Shown here one piece after another: positions 37,301 to 46,187 of a stretch of DNA of 64,000 nucleotides. This stretch comes from Paratrimastix pyriformis (lineage: Eukaryota; Preaxostyla; Paratrimastigidae). Below the pieces are notes generated by a model that was not told the origin of the DNA, did no database searches, and was given only the letters and a program-made list of their open reading frames with translations. A program made the position numbers and the translations under genes. The stretch is from assembly GCA_027972325.1 (NCBI GenBank), contig JAPMOS010000042.1, positions 149,501-213,500 of the forward strand, written 5' to 3'. The stretch's first letter is position 1, and every line of letters starts with the position of its first letter.

Positions 37301-38699
37301 ACACACCCAGGACCTGCTGGGCCAGCTGGACGGCCTCTTCGCCCAGCGGGCCGCCGCCGCGGCCCAGGAGGTGCAGCTGGCGGCCCAGCGGGCCCGCCGG
37401 ACGGAACTCGAGATGCGCAGCCAGACCGCCCAGCTGCGGGCCACCCTGGCCGAGCGGGACGGGCTCCGCCAGACGGCCGAGATGGCCCGCCGGCTGCAGG
37501 GCCAGACCCAGGTCCGGCTCGAGGAGGCCCAGCGCCAGCTGGCCGACACCCAGGGCAGCCTCGAGGGGGCCATGCGCCAGCTGGCGGCCAGCCAGGGCGC
37601 CGAGCAGGAGCTCCGCGAGCGGCACAAGCAGGCCCTGGTGGAGCTCTCCGTCAGCCAGGAGCACCTCGTCGGGGCCCTTGCCGAGCAGGCCGCCCTGCGG
37701 GCCCAGGTCAAGGATGAGCAGACCCGCTGCGGGGATGTCCGCGTCCGGCTGGCCATGACCCACGACCGCCTCCGGGCCGCCCAGGACGAGCTGGCCGACC
37801 TGCGCCTGCAGCTGCAGGCCGCCCAGGCCGCCCAGACGGCGACCCCGTCCCGGATCCGGTCGCCGGGCCCCTCGCCCCGCTCGCCCACGACCCTCTCGAA
37901 CCTCTTCATGGGCCCGGCGACCACGCCTCCGCCCCCGCCCCCGCCCACCAAGCCCGTCACGCCCCGGCACCCGACCTCGCAGCTGGTCCACACGGCCACC
38001 ACGCTCTCCTCACCCATCACGCCCCCGTCGCCCGACCCGGGGCGGCCCCCCCTCCTGTCGCCCCTGGGGTTTGCCCCCACCCCCGCCGGGCCCGGGCCCG
38101 CGACGGGCCTGGGGCTGCTCGAGGCCAGCGCCCCGGGCAGCATCCCCGCGGGCGCCGTCAGCCAGGAACCCCCCATGCTCGCCCGCCAGACGGGCGTGCC
38201 CCCCGGGCACCTCACGAGCCCCACCGAGCCGCCGACCACCCCCCAGCGGCCAACCACCCCCACAGCCCCCGGGCGGACGACCCCCTCGGGATGGCCCACC
38301 CCGGCCACGCCCCCCGTGACGCCCCCCGTGACCCCGAGCCACACCCCGCCCCCGTTCTACTCGCCCCTGCTGACCAACCGGTCCCTGTCGACCCTGAGCT
38401 CGGTCCTGGAGGACCGCGACATGGCCCTGGACCTGAGCACCCGCTGCGCCCACTGGATCCTGAACGAGGAGCACCAGCTGCTGGGCATGCAGCTGCTGGT
38501 CGACCAGAACGATGAGACCTGCCGCCGGCTGGGCTGGCTCGCCTGCCGCTGGGGCGAGGGCGTCCTGCAGGCCGAGACCTACCTGGTCACCTCCATCGCC
38601 CAGGTCGCCGCCAACGCCTCACCAACGTCCGCCACGTCGTCGTCACCGGCTCCCACACCGTCGCCGGCCTCCTCCCGGGGCACCCGGGGTTCGCTGTGA
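1376..38699 (+). CDS. Giant WD40-coiled-coil protein, about 12,154 aa, nine exons
   Basis: Exons with consistent phases: 1376-1552, 1595-1743, 1794-2019, 2080-2253, 2318-2710, 2796-3101, 3222-35837, 36162-36254, 36369-38699; stop TGA. Residues 1-340 hold beta-propeller-like repeats, such as WVSCFDGTVRVF, LWKIEAHHGGINALC and WSASDDCRLCLWDGEG. From about residue 410 to 11,860 the chain is almost pure Ala/Glu/Gln/Leu/Arg heptad sequence, nearly free of Pro and Gly. The exception is a hinge near residues 7,390-7,470 with Q7 and Pro. Residues 11,870-12,040 are Pro/Thr-rich. The last 110 include LEDRDMALDLSTRCAHWIL and a conserved-looking helical stretch. It is presumably a scaffold, tether or filament; I do not recognise the family. 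ATG 1376 is the first Met in the propeller exon; an in-frame ATG exists at 1127. The end of the giant exon (donor gtccgc, then LFLKATVIRLINQLL) is inferred; without that splice the protein would stop at 35867. Confidence 0.85.
6063..6760 (+). repeat. Internal duplicated segment of the giant gene, copy 1
   Basis: Starts at AAREAALRTCAGAGARLGGL and runs to RELVATQE. It is nearly identical to 20308-20970 in the same exon, about 14 kb downstream. A long-distance in-frame duplication within one coding exon. Confidence 0.85.
7545..7825 (+). repeat. Internal duplicated segment (90 residues), copy 1
   Basis: AAQEQLAQQRAACRALTQAR onward is repeated almost exactly at 9200-9475, in the same frame. Confidence 0.85.
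9200..9475 (+). repeat. Internal duplicated segment (90 residues), copy 2
   Basis: Second copy of 7545-7825; the few substitutions are mostly synonymous or conservative. Confidence 0.85.
11030..16960 (+). repeat. Coiled-coil repeat block A
   Basis: Contains five copies of LERAVLETDLAAARQSLTES (near 11760, 13315, 14318, 15326 and 16240), spaced 0.9-1.55 kb apart. Around each copy lies the same roughly 300-500-residue cassette, including EVADEQHRAALAALEAER and QQALGGASASLEGSLG. The order and the flanking sequence (for example EAEHRATLERLEA at the right end) match block B, so the whole block was duplicated. Confidence 0.85.
20308..20970 (+). repeat. Internal duplicated segment of the giant gene, copy 2
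   Basis: Second copy of 6063-6760. It diverges after RELVATQE, where this copy carries an extra insert before the shared AEQ/AREL continuation. Confidence 0.85.
24018..24038 (+). repeat. CAG-type repeat encoding Q7 in the hinge of the giant protein
   Basis: Seven CAG codons open a Pro-containing, acidic, non-helical segment (about 24000-24215). It is the only clear break in the middle of the coiled coil, near residue 7,400. A second, shorter Gln/Lys/Glu tract lies at 25157-25195. Confidence 0.8.
26330..33270 (+). repeat. Coiled-coil repeat block B
   Basis: Five further copies of the LERAVLETDLAAARQSLTES cassette (near 27154, 28522, 29430, 30735 and 32356), with the same right-hand boundary (EAEHRATVERLEA) as block A. 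The GKQAA/SKQAA piece preceded by KAPLPKGT occurs once in each block, near 11930 and 27330. Confidence 0.85.
36051..36076 (+). repeat. Poly-C tract in intron 7 of the giant gene
   Basis: About 26 consecutive C in the 324-nt intron 35838-36161. Such homopolymers are assembly-sensitive, but it lies outside coding sequence. Confidence 0.8.
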
Positions 38700-38997
38700 G
38701 AAGGAGAGCAGCAGCGGTGTCCATTCTAACTTAACCCCCCCCCACCCATCCAACTCTCCATTCCCTCGTCTCAAGTGAGTGTGTTTTTGGTTTTCTTCAG
38801 TCAGTTTTTCGTGTCTGGGAATTCATTGCCCATCGTCCCCGGGCCAAAAGAGAGAGATTTCTGAAAAAAGAAGGGTGAGAGAAAAACGGGTCTGGAGTGG
38901 GTATGAAGGGAATGATCGAACCGAGTCCCGACCAAAAGCCGGAGACCGAGACCACGTAATAGCATACATGACCCCAGGTCAAGTCTGTCCTCCGGCA
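38700..38997. other. Intergenic: 3' end of the giant gene and leader of the LRR gene
   Basis: 298 bp with lower GC than the surrounding genes. I see no coding potential, no repeat and no clear polyadenylation signal. Confidence 0.5.
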
Positions 38998-41105
38998 ATG
39001 AGGATTACAATCGGTTTCTCTGCTCCCTTCTCTCCCGACTCACATTCTTCCACGCCTAAGATTGCAAAGGAACCACCGAGCGCCGTTCCTTGTGTTGTGT
39101 GCCTCCCGAAATCATGCGGGCCATCGTGGAGGCATCTCCAAGCCCGGACCTTTGCTACATTCTCATGCTGAGCATTTCGCATACCTGGCGCGTGTGTATT
39201 CGGGGCACTCTCCGCGAGCTGTCCTTTGGTGAACCCCCCGACCCTATCTTTGCGCCCATCACCTCCGATGCCCTGGCGGCCCTCGTCGGGCCCTGCAAAG
39301 CCCTCAACAAACTCACTTTCCCCAAGTGGTGGGCGAACGGGGGCGACAGCGACTGGGTGGATGAGGCCTTTGGGGGACACACCCAGCTGGCCGTTCTGGC
39401 GAATATCCCCCCTCTGGTTGAGCCCGTCGCCGAGCGTCTCATGAGCCACCTGCCCGGGCTGGTGGAATTCACGGCCAGCAAGGACTTTGACATGAGCACC
39501 CGCCTGCTGGCCGCCCTGGCTCGCTCCTGCCCCGGCCTCCAAGTGCTGCGATGCCCCGTCTCGCGAACCATCCCCCCGGACTTCGCCGCACTGGGGCCCC
39601 TCTCGGGCGCGCTGAAAGAACTCGAAATCCGGACTGGTGCGCTCCCAAGATCGGCCCGCGAGAGCCTGTCAGCCCTCGTGGGCGGCCTCACGGTCGTGAC
39701 CAGCCTGAAGCTTCCCTGCTGCCCACCTGCCGCCCTCGAGCCCCTCGCCTCGCACCTGACCGACCTCGAGCTGACCAATCAGCTGGACATGAAGGACCTG
39801 TCTGGCACGTGTCTCTGCCGACTGGAGACCATCTCGTTGGCTCCGTACAATTGCCCCTTTCCCTCAGTGGCCCGGCTGCTGTCCGCGAACCAGGCCGCCC
39901 TACGCAGCCTCAGCCTGAGCTTCCGGCTGACAAGCGCCGAAGTGCCGACCCTGATGGCTACCCTATGCGCCCTGCCCCGCCTGGCCAGCCTGGATCTGGT
40001 CACCTTCAGCCCACTCGCAGCCCATCTGCCCGCCGAGCTGCTCGACCGGTTGGAGCGGTTCGCCCTTGCCGGCGTGCCCCCTCCGCCGCGTCTTGCCAGC
40101 AGCCGCCTCCGGGCGCTCCGCCTGGGCCAGGCGCCCGGGCTGACGTTGGACTGCCCCGCCCTTCTGGATCTCGACATGACGGGCACCCTGACTGCCTTGC
40201 ACTGCCCCCGGCTGCGCACCCTCACCCTGGACTCCCAGAGCCTCCTGACGGCGGCAGACCTGACGCCCATGCCCGACCTGGAGGTGGCCACCTTCAGAAA
40301 GACGACTGAGTTGATGGAAGACCCCGCCTGGTTGCTGCTGCCCGGTTCCTCGCCCCGGCTGCGTGAGCTCTCGGGGGTCTGGCTGTCCCGGCCCGATCTG
40401 CTGGCTGGCCTGTGCGCCTGCGAGTCGCTGGTCCGCCTGGATGAGCTGCACCTGGACGTGACCCGGCTCCCCAACCCTCTCATTCTGCGGCTGCCGGGGC
40501 AGCTGGAGTGCCTCGACCTGCACATCGGAGCGATGCCGGGCGACATTCTGCAGCTGGCGCTGGAGGTGGAGGCCCCGGGGCTCGTCGACTTCGCCCTGGG
40601 CCTTCCTGGCCCCTCCTCCGTCCGGCTGCGGCTGCGCGGATGCCCGTCGCTGCTCGGCCTCGACTTGCACTCGTCCTCCTCCGCCTCCGACGCGTTGGTC
40701 TCCGTCCAGGTGATGGACGACGATGACGAGGGTGCGGGTGGGTCGGCCATGACGATGCAGCCACGGCTCCTCAGCTTCCAGGCGGGTCTCGATGCGGCCA
40801 GCCTGCTTGGCCTGCTGGCTCGACACGGGTCCCGCCTGCGCGACCTCACCACCATTGGACACCGCATGGCGGCTGATGACTGGCCCCGGCTGATGCGGGC
40901 CCTGTCCGGGCTGCCCCGACTGACCCGCCTCACGATCGACGTCGCCGGGGTCCCTTCCACAATGTCGCTCGCCTGCCCCCACCTGCGCAGGCTCGACTTG
41001 CACCAGATCGACCGCCCCGGCAACAGGCCCAACACCAATGTGGTGCTGGACTGTCCGCTGCTGGTGGCCCTCACGCGTGACGGGATTCACGCAGAGCCGA
41101 AATAA
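38998..41105 (+). CDS. F-box-like leucine-rich-repeat protein, intact copy (686 aa)
   Basis: Exon 1 is only 38998-39013 (MRITI plus one base). A 47-nt intron (gtttct...taag) leads to exon 2, 39061-41105. The N-terminal 60 residues (CCVPPEIMRAIVEA...LSISHTWRVCIRGTLRELSF) resemble an F-box-like helical module. The rest is irregular LRRs with repeated L..L.L..C motifs (LKLPCCP, LDCPALLDLDM, LVRLDELHLDV) and an acidic loop, MDDDDEG. Such proteins usually serve as adaptors for substrate recognition, but no SKP1 contact can be shown here. The tiny first exon is supported by the minus-strand copy, which has the same organisation and phase. It is paralogous to 55979-58320. Confidence 0.75.
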
Positions 41106-41465
41106 TGTGCTGCTGGACTGCTCTTGGTCAAAAAGTCACTTGCGCAGTTACCCGAAACGGAGACGCCCCCCCCCCCCCCCCCCCCAGGCCTACACGCTCG
41201 CTCAGAAGAGGTGTGGACTCAGAACGGGGTGATTTTTATGAGAGGGGCGGGGGGGGGAGGGGGAGGGAGGGAGGGAGGGAGGGAGGGAGGGAGGGGAGGG
41301 GAGGAGGGAAGAGCGTGTTCAACTTCAACGAGAGACCCTTTTCCGGGCCCCGGTGGAGAGAGAGGGAGAGAAAGATATCTATATCTCAGGCCTGTTCACG
41401 CAAGGCCCCGCCCACATTTGGGTTGGTCTCTCAAGCCGGGGGATGGTCATTTTTTGGGGGGGGGT
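41106..41465. other. Spacer of the inverted duplication
   Basis: Holds a poly-C run (about 41166-41186), a G-rich GGGA repeat (about 41243-41310), and a short echo of the LRR 3' coding end (TGCTGCTGGACTG at 41106). No gene seen. Confidence 0.6.
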
Positions 41466-43617
41466 TCACATTTCACCTGTTGCCGTTTCAAAGTGCTGGC
41501 GTTGGCGCATCGACGAGATTCGACGCCAGGATGAGGCTGTGACATTCGACCCGTTGTGCCTGAATGTGGTCAGCAGCGGGCAGTCCAGCGCCACCTTGAC
41601 GGGCCCGAGGCCGGGTTCCCGGTACAGGTCGAGACTGCGCAGGTGGGGACAGGCAAGCGAGAGGGTGGAAGGTACCCCGTCGGTGTCGATCGCGAGGTCG
41701 GTCAGTCTGGGCAGCCCGGACAGGGCCCGCATCAGCCGGGGCCAGTCGTCAGCCGCCAGATATTTGCAGTGTCCGGCGAGGGTGAGGTCGCGCAGCCGAG
41801 ATCCGTGTCGAGCCAGCAGGCCAAGCAGGCTGGCCGCATCGAGACCCGCATGGAAACGGAGGCGTCGGGGCTGCATCATCATGGCCGACCCACCCGCACC
41901 CTCGTCACCGCGCAGCCGCAGCCGGACGGAGGAGGGGCCAGGAACGTCCAGGGCGAAGTCGACGAGCCCCGGGGCCTCCACCTCCAGCGCCAGCTGCACC
42001 ATGTCGCCCGGCACCGCTCCGATGTGCAGGTCGAGGCGCTCCAGCTGTCCCGGCAGCCGCAGAACGAGCGGGTTGTTGGGGAGCCGGGTCACGTCCAGGT
42101 GCAGCTTACAGGCGGACCAGAGACCCAGGCGGACAGGCCGGCAAGCAGGTCGGGTCGGGTCAGCCGGACCCCCGAGAGCTCACGCAGCCGGGGCGAGGAC
42201 CCGGCCAGCAGCAGCCAGGCGGGGTCCGCCATCAACGCAGGCCTCCGGCTGAAGGTGGACACCTCCAGGTCGGGCATGGGTGTCAGGTCCGCCCCGTCGA
42301 GGCTCTGGGAGTCCTGGTCGAGGCTCTGGGGGCTCAGGGTCAGGGTGCGCAACCGGGGGCAGTGCAGGGCGGTCAGGGGGCCCTGCAAGTCGAGATCCAG
42401 AAGGGCAGGGCAGTCCAACGCCAGCCCAGACGTGGATTCACTTTCCGTGTCCAGGCGGAGCCGCTGGAGGCGGCCGCTGGCGATGCGGGTCGGAGCCGGC
42501 TTGACATAGTAGAGACAGCAAAGGACAACCCGAAGGTCCTCCAGCCGATCGACCAGATCGGGCGGCACCGTGGCCGCGAACGAGACGGGTGAGCCACTAA
42601 GACTCGCCACAGACAAATCCAGCCGGGTCAGGTGAGGCAGGGCACGCAGGGTGACCATCAGGGCCGGCAACTCGGCGTCACTCGTGATGAGATCCAGGCT
42701 GAGGCTGCGCAGGGTGGCCTGGTTCGCGGACAGCAGCCGGGCCACTGAGGGAAAGGGACAATGGTCCAGAGCCAACGAGAGCGTCTCCAGTCGACAGAGC
42801 AACGGGCCAGGCAGGTCCTGCTCGTCCAGCTGATCGGACAGCTCGAGGTCGGTCAGGTGCGAGGCGAGCGGCTCGAGGGCGGCAGGCGGGCAGCTGCAGA
42901 GGAGCTTCAGGCTGGTCACGACCGTGAGGCCGCACACGAGGGCTGACAGGCTCTCGCGGGCCGATCTTTTAAGGGCATCAGTCCGGATTTCGAGTGCTTT
43001 CAGCGCGCCCGAGAGGGGCCCCAGTGCGGCGAAGTCCGGGGGGATGGTTCGCGAGACGGGGCATCGCAGCACTTGGAGGCCGGGGCAGGAGCGAGCCAGG
43101 GCGGCCAGCAGGCGGGTGCTCATGTCAAAGTTCTTGCTGGCCGTGAATTCCACCAGCCCGGGCAGGTGGCTCATGAGGCGCTCGGCGACGGGCTCAACCA
43201 GAGGGGGGATATTCGTCAGAACGGCCAGCTGGGTGTGTCCCCCAAAGCCTCATCCACCCAGTCGCTGTCGCCCCCGTTCGCCCACCACTGGGGGAAAGTG
43301 AGTTTGTTGAGGGCTGGGCAGGGCCCGACGAGGGCCGCCAGGGCATCGGAGGTGATGGGCGCAAGGAGAGGGTCGGGGGGTTCACCAAAGGACAGCTCGC
43401 GGAGGGTGCCCCGAATACCCACGCGCCAGGTATGCGAAATACTCAGCATGAGAATGTAGCAAAGGTCCGGGCTTGGAGATGCCTCCACGATGGCCCGCAT
43501 GATTTCGGGAGGCACACAACACAAGGAACGGCGGTCGGTGATTCCTCTGCAATCTGTGGGCGTGGAAAATATGAGTTCGGAAGAAGCGGACGAGAAGGGA
43601 GCAAAGAAACCTGTCAT
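41466..43617 (-). pseudogene. F-box-like LRR gene, frameshifted inverted copy
   Basis: Same organisation as the plus copy: ATG at 43617-43615, exon 1 MT plus one base, intron 43610-43554 (57 nt, gtttct...acag), then DCRGITDRRSLCCVPPEI. The frame is lost at about 43247, where GAGGCCTTTGG of the plus copy has one base fewer. It resumes at LVEPVAERLMSHLPG and is lost again near 42092, where CTGGATGAG reads CTGTAAG. Translation in the third frame continues to a stop at 41466. It also lacks the plus copy's acidic-loop segment. Probably a pseudogene; two assembly errors are the alternative. Confidence 0.75.
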
Positions 43618-43671
43618 CAGTTAGATTTGACTTGATGGGGGGAACCAGCTGTTCTGGACGGTTCCGTCATC

Positions 43672-45172
43672 ATGGTCTGTTGATCCCTTGACCAATCCTA
43701 ATTGTTCGAGTTGGTCAGAGTGAAACAACATCCACACCGGCACCAGGTGCCACTGTTGCTGCCGAAGTTCCCCAGACGACATCATCATCAGTCGGGGCCA
43801 CCCAAACCGCAGAAGCCCAAAAAGATCTGCGACTCGACGAGGGCAACACCGCAGCCAAAACGGTGCGCACCACCCGCGACGGCAAGCAGGTTGTTGTCAA
43901 ACGCATCACCTTTCGCTCGGATGCCGATGCCGCGGCTGCGGTGGCGGAGGGCTCCCGGATGATGGGGCTTCGTCACCCGGCCATTCTCACCCCGGACAGT
44001 GTGACTCTGCTCCCGGGCAGGAGCCCTGATGGGGAGTCCGTTGTGGAAGTGGTCAGTGAGTATTGCGCCCTGGGTAACCTCGACCAGGTGGTCGGCCAGC
44101 TGGGCACGTCCTACGTCCGCGACCGGGTCGGCCGCCGGCTGATGGAGGGGCTCAGTTTTCTCGGAACAAACGGGGTCGCCCATCGCAACCTGAAGGTCCG
44201 AGCCCGGAGTCGGGAGCTGGTACTCCTCACCACCTAAAAATGGGGGGGCAAGGATGACATCCGTCCCCCATGCCTCCTCCTTCCATCATCCGATCATCAT
44301 CCGATCATCATCCGATCATCATCCGATCATCATCCAATCATCATCCAATCATCATCCAATCATCATCCAATCATTCAAGCATCCTCGTCGTCGTCGTCGT
44401 CGTCGTCGGTGTCATCGACATCTTTCTTGCTGCTGCTGTTGCTGCTGCTGCTGCTCCTCCTCATCACCATCACATTCTTTCTTCTTCATAGCCCAGCAAC
44501 ATTCTCTTCCGGGCCGCCTGCCCTGCCGGTGGCGACCCCGAGCTGGTCATCGCCGACGGGGGCGCCGCCCTGCACGCGGCCAACACCCTGACCCCGGCCG
44601 GCCTGGCCCACTCCACTTGGGCATCGGCTGCCTTCTGGCCGCCCGAGCTGCACGCCACGGGGGCCGCCACCCAGCGGGGCGACCTCTTCTCTGGGGCCCT
44701 GCTGCTGTGCTGTATCTATGGCAATGTGGCCCCGAGCCAGTTTCTGACCCAGCGCGTGCTGCCCTGGCAGATGGGCGAGACTGACCTCCAGGTGACCGTC
44801 CTGCGCCACCTCAAACTGGCTCGAACTCGGGCCGGGGTCATCGACGTCACCCTGGAGATGCTCGCCTACAAGCCCGGGGCCCGGCCCGCCTTGCGGGACG
44901 TCATGACCCGGGCATGGCCACCAACCTTCACCGACCCTGAGGTGATCGCAGCCGCTCGTGCAACTCCCAACAGCACACAGACCTCACCACAAGCGCGCCA
45001 CCCGCGTGCGAGTCCCCAGAGGGCCCACGTGCCTTCTGCGCACATCGTGGCACAGTCGCCATCCCCGCCCAAACCCGCTGGGGGCCAGCCACTGCCCACT
45101 GAGTCACCTCCTCCACCAGGGGGTGCTGACGCCGAGAACAAACCACGAGGAGCAGATGGCCGCACAGAATAA
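43672..45172 (+). CDS. Pseudokinase (protein kinase-like, 386 aa)
   Basis: Exons: 43672-43674 (just the start ATG), 43719-44195 and 44492-45172. A kinase-fold protein that probably lost catalysis. The ATP-anchoring Lys is present (QVVVKRITF), but no Gly-rich loop precedes it. The catalytic loop reads HRNLKPSNILF, with Asn for the catalytic Asp; the DFG position reads ADGGAA; APE reads PPE; the DxWS position reads DLFSGA. The Pro-rich C-terminal tail (about 75 aa) is low complexity. Splicing at 44196-44491 exactly rebuilds the HRxLKPxNILF motif. Exon 1 is inferred: ATG 43672 is the only in-frame start, and a gtctgt donor follows it directly. Confidence 0.7.
44285..44374 (+). repeat. ATCATCCR minisatellite in the pseudokinase intron
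   Basis: About ten 8-11-nt units, switching from ATCATCCG to ATCATCCA partway. They are followed by CGT and CTG triplet runs (44379-44460) inside the same 296-nt intron. Confidence 0.9.
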
Positions 45173-45339
45173 TGAACTGGGTAGTTCTTCGCAATGTCTT
45201 GTCCCGTTGCTGCCTGTATTTTTTGAGGATCCGTGAAAAGATTTGCGCGATTTTTTTTTTCTCCAAAAGTCAGTTCCGGCAGCGAGGAGCAAATTCCGGC
45301 GGTTTGGGGATCAAACGCGGGGCAAACCAGCAAATCGGG

Positions 45340-45872
45340 ATGATGAAAGAAAACTTTGCCCGGACCGACGTCACCTCTGTTCCAGAGCAGCCAAGCCCTC
45401 ACCCTCTCCCACACTATGCGGCAACAGCTTCACCTAATTCCACGCAGCCTCCGCCGCGGCAGCAGAAATCCGCTCGTGCCGTGAGGATTGAAAATGCTCT
45501 CGATACCATTGGGCGTGGGATTTGGCATGGTCCGATTGAACCTGTTGCGACACTTTTCGATTCTCTTCCCGGTCTTTTTAGGCCTCACTCATGTTGGTGC
45601 AAACTTGGCCGATTTCTTTGGGATTGACTCTGACAAATACTATTACGAGATTGAAACTTACAAGCTCGACCAAGTCGAGGTCTTTTTACCCTTTTCTTCC
45701 CCGCGGATTACTGACCACCCATCCCCCCGGCTGGCAGGCTGAGCGGAAGAAGCGGAGGAAAGAGAAGGAGGCCAGTGAACTCGCCGCCCTGGAGAGTGGG
45801 ACGGGTGCGGCCCAGGCCACTCCTGACGTTTCTCAGAGCATGGCCGCACCGCTGAGCCAGCCCATTTCTTGA
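45340..45872 (+). CDS. FAM177 family protein (138 aa)
   Basis: Exons 45340-45529, 45582-45673 and 45738-45872 in consistent phases (52- and 64-nt introns). The diagnostic stretch is GANLADFFGIDSDKYYYEIE. It matches the FAM177 signature of a hydrophobic helix, then G..LA.FFGI..pKYqYaIdEY. A Lys/Glu-rich segment, AERKKRRKEKEASE, follows, as in the family. Family function is poorly known; animal FAM177A1 has been linked to the Golgi. The N-terminal 60 residues are low complexity with no homology that I recognise. The first intron is inferred mainly from phase and the joint at GIWHG/LTHVGA. The ATG at 45340 is the first in frame. Confidence 0.7.
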
Positions 45873-46187
45873 GACGTCCCCGCCCCGAATGATGGTACAT
45901 TCTCCCTCGTCTATTTTGTTTGCGGATTTTGTGAGATCCTTCTCCTCCTCCACCCTTTCCTGAAAGTTTCTGAGTTTCCTGAAATGATGTGCAGTCGAAA
46001 TTCGATATCATTCTTGACCCGTGTTTTTCTGGAGTGTGAGCAAAATTCGACCACTGATATCTGAACGACAAAGCGATACCTGAGGATAACGAGAGAATTT
46101 GATTGCGGGGCGCGGTCTTTCCGCTCGCTCCCACCCAAACATTCCGGAAGCCTGACTTGCTCGGGTTCCAGGCGCACGCAAGCATTC
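45873..46187. other. Intergenic, no gene seen
   Basis: 315 bp of relatively AT-richer sequence between the FAM177-like stop and the HEATR3 start. It presumably holds the HEATR3 promoter; no motif was recognised. Confidence 0.5.

Larger units (their letters stand above)
38998..43617. repeat. Tail-to-tail inverted duplication of the LRR gene
   Basis: Arms 38998-41105 (+) and 43617-41466 (-) match over the whole gene, including the short first exon and intron 1. They flank a G/C-tract spacer (41106-41465). The arms are clearly diverged rather than identical, so the duplication is not very recent and is unlikely to be an assembly palindrome. Confidence 0.85.
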
